Below, piece after piece: positions 7,297-9,280 of a DNA stretch of 9,280 nucleotides. This DNA comes from Kiritimatiellia bacterium. GTDB lineage: Bacteria; Verrucomicrobiota; Kiritimatiellia; RFP12; UBA1067. Numbering within the stretch: position 1 is the first letter of the stretch; every line of letters starts with the position of its first letter. Both the position numbers and the translations under genes were made by a program. The notes beneath the pieces were generated by a model, which worked only from the letters and a program-made list of their open reading frames with translations, was not told where the DNA came from and ran no database searches. The stretch covers positions 1 to 9,280 of the forward strand of contig JAFNRY010000185.1 of the NCBI GenBank assembly GCA_017385345.1, written 5' to 3'.

Positions 7297-7634
7297 TCTG
7301 CGTAAACTGCCCGCGCGGCTGCAGGCTTTCGGTGGAAAAAGGCGAAAACGGCGAGGTGAAAGTATCCGGATACGGATGCCCGCGCGGGCTGAAGTACGGC
7401 GAGACGGAGTTCCTCGATCCGGTGCGCACCGTCACGGGGCTGGTGAGGCTGGCCGGCATGAGGCGGCCGCTGCCGGTGAAAACGAGCGAACCCGTGCCAA
7501 AAGCGCGGATGTACGACGTGCTGGCCGTCATGCGCCAGACGACGACGCGCCCCCCCGTCTCCATAGGCGACACGATCGTCGAAAACGTAGCCGGGACGGG
7601 CGCCAGCCTCGTCGCCACCGCCAATATCGTCTGA
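7287..7634 (+). CDS. DUF1667 four-cysteine protein, partner of the fused flavoprotein
   Basis: A 115-residue protein. The N-terminus carries CVNCPRGC (Cys5, Cys8, Cys12) and a fourth cysteine in GYGCPRG (Cys31), a spacing suited to an Fe-S cluster or zinc. The conserved ETEFLDPVRTVTGLVRL (39-55) and RRPLPVKTSEPVPKARMYDV (59-78) segments are typical of DUF1667. The family is nearly always encoded directly after a GlpA-like dehydrogenase and a second FAD oxidoreductase, as here, and is presumed to be a third, electron-transferring or maturation subunit. That role is inferred from gene order and cysteines, as no reaction is established to my knowledge. The start overlaps the upstream stop by 10 bases and has a strong Shine-Dalgarno sequence. 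It is the last gene of the phosphatase operon. Confidence 0.87.
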   Translation: MELICVNCPRGCRLSVEKGENGEVKVSGYGCPRGLKYGETEFLDPVRTVTGLVRLAGMRRPLPVKTSEPVPKARMYDVLAVMRQTTTRPPVSIGDTIVENVAGTGASLVATANIV

Positions 7635-7654
7635 GCGCCCGAGGACGCGCTTTT
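7633..7654 (+). terminator. Weak possible intrinsic terminator after the DUF1667 gene
   Basis: GAGCGC at 7633-7638 can pair with GCGCTT at 7647-7652 (four GC pairs, one AU, one GU; 8-base loop) and a short TTTT follows (7651-7654). The stem overlaps the stop codon of the DUF1667 gene and runs into the scpA promoter. It is short for an efficient terminator and may simply be GC-rich chance pairing. Confidence 0.28.
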
Positions 7655-7662
7655 GCTATAAT
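7654..7662 (+). promoter_or_regulatory. Extended -10 promoter of scpAB
   Basis: TGCTATAAT has the TG of an extended -10 at 7654-7655, one base, then a perfect TATAAT at 7657-7662. The scpA ATG starts at 7669, six bases later, so the expected transcription start coincides with the ATG. No Shine-Dalgarno sequence or convincing -35 hexamer is present. The flank again ends in GCATG. Confidence 0.75.
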
Positions 7663-7668
7663 AGAAGC

Positions 7669-8472
7669 ATGGCCCAGAAGCAGCTCTTCGCGGACGAATA
7701 CAAGGTGACTCTCGATGTTTTCGAGGGCCCTCTCGATCTCTTGCTCTATCTTGTAAGACGCGAAGAAATCGACATCTACGACATACCGATCGGCCACATA
7801 ACCGAACAGTACATGGCGTTTCTCGACGAAGCCCGCGAAATGGATCTCGACGTCGCCGGGGAGTTCATCGTGATGGCGGCGACGCTGATGGTCATAAAGT
7901 CGAGAATGTTGCTGCCGGTCGAACGCCGCAACGTCTCGGCAGACGGGACGGAAGAGGAATGGACCGATCCGCGGCTCGACCTCGTAAGGCAGCTCGTCGA
8001 ATACAAAAAGTTCAAGGACGCCGCGGCGCGGCTGGAGACGCTCGAAGCGCTGCAGGCGGAAAGCTACAGTTTCGGCGGGGGTCGCCCGAAGTTCGCGAAA
8101 ACGGCGGCGGACATGCGCGCGGCGCTCGCGAAAACGACGATCGAAGACCTCTTCACGGCGTTCAGAACGGCGCTGGCCAGAGCCGCGGAAGTGCCGCAGG
8201 GCGAACTCAAAGGCGCGAGATTCTCGGTGCCGGAGAAAATGCAAAGCGTCCTTTCGAGAGCGGTGTCGGAGGGGAAAGTCGCATTCTCCGCGCTCTTCAC
8301 GCCGGCCTCGCCGCGCGGCGAGATAATAACCACGTTCCTCGCGGTGCTCGAACTCCTGCGCCAGCACAGGATAGAGGTGTTCCAGAACGCGGCGTTCCAC
8401 GAAATCACGATCCTTCCGTCCGGCGACGCCGCCGCGGAAACGCCGCTCGAAAGGCCGGACGACTATGAATGA
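7669..8472 (+). CDS. scpA: Segregation and condensation protein A (kleisin of the SMC complex)
   Basis: A 267-residue ScpA, the kleisin that bridges SMC heads and binds ScpB in the bacterial condensin that organises and segregates chromosomes. The N-terminal SMC-neck-binding domain shows FEGPLDLLLYLVRR (18-31), DIYDIPIGHITEQYM (35-49) and EFIVMAATLMVIKSRMLLP (65-83). A variable ScpB-binding middle (about 90-180) follows, and the C-terminal winged helix that binds an SMC head ends with FLAVLELLRQHRIEVFQN (223-240). Length matches the family (about 240-270). The ATG lies six bases after a TATAAT and has no Shine-Dalgarno sequence, so the mRNA is probably leaderless. The stop overlaps the scpB start by 8 bases, the common scpA-scpB order. 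It is separated from the metabolic operon upstream by only 34 bases, but with its own promoter. Confidence 0.95.
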   Translation: MAQKQLFADEYKVTLDVFEGPLDLLLYLVRREEIDIYDIPIGHITEQYMAFLDEAREMDLDVAGEFIVMAATLMVIKSRMLLPVERRNVSADGTEEEWTDPRLDLVRQLVEYKKFKDAAARLETLEALQAESYSFGGGRPKFAKTAADMRAALAKTTIEDLFTAFRTALARAAEVPQGELKGARFSVPEKMQSVLSRAVSEGKVAFSALFTPASPRGEIITTFLAVLELLRQHRIEVFQNAAFHEITILPSGDAAAETPLERPDDYE

Positions 8473-9280
8473 AGCGAAAGCGATACCCATGCCGCGCAGT
8501 CTGCAGGAAATCGTGGGCGCTCTCCTTTTCGCAAGCGAGACGCCGCTTACCGCGGGGGATCTGAAAAACGCCGTCAGGGCCGCGGCCCCGGAGGAAGGCG
8601 AAGACGCGGAAACGGCGGAAATATACCGCACCTGCACGGCGCGGGAGATAGACGAGGCCCTGAAAGGCCTCGGCAAGGCGCTTGAAGTGGCGGGCTGCGG
8701 CTTCGCCCTCGCGTGCGCTGCGGGCGCCTACAGGATACAGACCGTGCCGCCGTGCGGCAGATACGTCCGCGCCATGCAGAAACTCGACCGGCCGGGGCGC
8801 ATAGGGCGGGCGACTCTCGAAACGCTCGCCATCATCGCATACCGCCAGCCGGTCACGAAGAGCGAAATCGAAGAAATACGCGGCGTCGATGTCTCGGGAA
8901 ACATCAAAACGCTGATGGAGATGGAACTCGTCAGGCTCGTCGGCAAATCGGAACTGCCGGGGCACCCTTTCCTCTACGGCACCACCCCGGTGTTCCTGGA
9001 GCACTTCGGCATCCCTTCGCTCGGAAAACTCGACGAATTCGATCCGACCCTCCAGCGCGCCGACCCGAAAGCCAAGGCAGCGCTCTACAAGAAAGAAGAA
9101 AAGGCGGCCGAGGAAGGCGGAACCGGAGAAAACGAAGTTCCCGTAGAGCAGGCGGACGGCATCGCCGAAAAACAGGCGGACGGCCCCGCCGGGGAGGAAG
9201 AGGCGCCGGAGGCCGAAACACGGCAGGAGAAACCGGACGGCGTCGAAAGCACGGACGAGAAGCCGCAAGAGACGGCGGAC
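8465..9280 (+). CDS. scpB: Segregation and condensation protein B, 3' end beyond the window
   Basis: Open from the ATG at 8465 to the window edge, 272 codons with no stop, so partial. ScpB is the double winged-helix partner that binds the ScpA middle region in the SMC condensin. The first winged helix begins SLQEIVGALLFASETPLT (12-29). The family signature LETLAIIAYRQPVTKSEIE (118-136), the GVDVSGNIKTLMEMELV segment (140-156) and GHPFLYGTTPVFLEHFGI (166-183) mark the second. A typical ScpB ends soon after this, near 200 residues. Here a low-complexity Glu/Ala/Gly/Pro tail continues from about 205, with an eight-residue repeat around QADG, and is probably disordered. A loop at about 42-62 in the first domain is also enlarged and acidic. 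The start overlaps the scpA stop by 8 bases, with a weak AAAGG at 8450-8454. An ATG at 8469 is in another frame and is not the start. Confidence 0.93.
   Translation, partial: MNEAKAIPMPRSLQEIVGALLFASETPLTAGDLKNAVRAAAPEEGEDAETAEIYRTCTAREIDEALKGLGKALEVAGCGFALACAAGAYRIQTVPPCGRYVRAMQKLDRPGRIGRATLETLAIIAYRQPVTKSEIEEIRGVDVSGNIKTLMEMELVRLVGKSELPGHPFLYGTTPVFLEHFGIPSLGKLDEFDPTLQRADPKAKAALYKKEEKAAEEGGTGENEVPVEQADGIAEKQADGPAGEEEAPEAETRQEKPDGVESTDEKPQETAD
9149..9184 (+). repeat. Short in-frame tandem repeat in the scpB tail
   Basis: The 12-base word CAGGCGGACGGC occurs at 9149-9160 and again at 9173-9184, a 24-base (eight-codon) period encoding QADG twice. It lies in the acidic C-terminal extension of ScpB and suggests slippage-type growth of a disordered tail. 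Confidence 0.5.

Noticed and set aside
8405..9268. Minus-strand frame opposite scpB
   Set aside because: The + strand frame here is an unmistakable ScpB; the antisense translation is Arg/Phe-rich and motif-free.

Overview
The window is high-GC bacterial DNA. It is gene dense, and every gene I can support lies on the + strand. The gene set (EpmA-type lysyl ligase, secreted alkaline phosphatase, YibE/F membrane protein, anaerobic-type glycerol-3-phosphate oxidising module, ScpA/ScpB) does not fix the phylum. A member of the PVC group (Verrucomicrobia, Kiritimatiellota or Lentisphaerota) would fit, but that is a low-confidence guess. No mobile element, CRISPR array, tRNA or rRNA was seen.

Layout: (1) 107-2159 is a two-gene unit with an 8-base overlap: a SAM-dependent methyltransferase of the Methyltransf_32 (METTL25-like) type, then EpmA, the class II aaRS paralogue that lysylates elongation factor P. 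(2) 2256-7634 is a four-gene unit in which every junction overlaps: exported alkaline phosphatase, YibE/F polytopic membrane protein, a fused double flavoprotein (GlpA-like dehydrogenase + [2Fe-2S] BFD domain + second FAD/NAD(P) oxidoreductase), and a small four-cysteine DUF1667 protein. The last two look like an anaerobic glycerol-3-phosphate (or 2-hydroxyacid) dehydrogenase complex; the phosphatase could supply phosphate and alcohols from phosphoesters outside the cytoplasm. (3) 7669-9280 (runs off the end) is scpA-scpB, encoding the kleisin and winged-helix partners of the SMC condensin.

The most striking signal is regulatory. Each of the three transcription units begins with an extended -10 element (TGN-TAWAAT) ending only 6-7 bases before the ATG, followed in all three by GCATG. 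Transcription should therefore start at, or within a base of, the start codon, giving leaderless mRNAs. By contrast, internal genes carry Shine-Dalgarno sequences (AAGGAGG, GGGAGGG) or are coupled by overlap. The second notable point is the fusion of two flavoproteins that are normally separate adjacent genes. I did not find a convincing wholly new multi-gene system.
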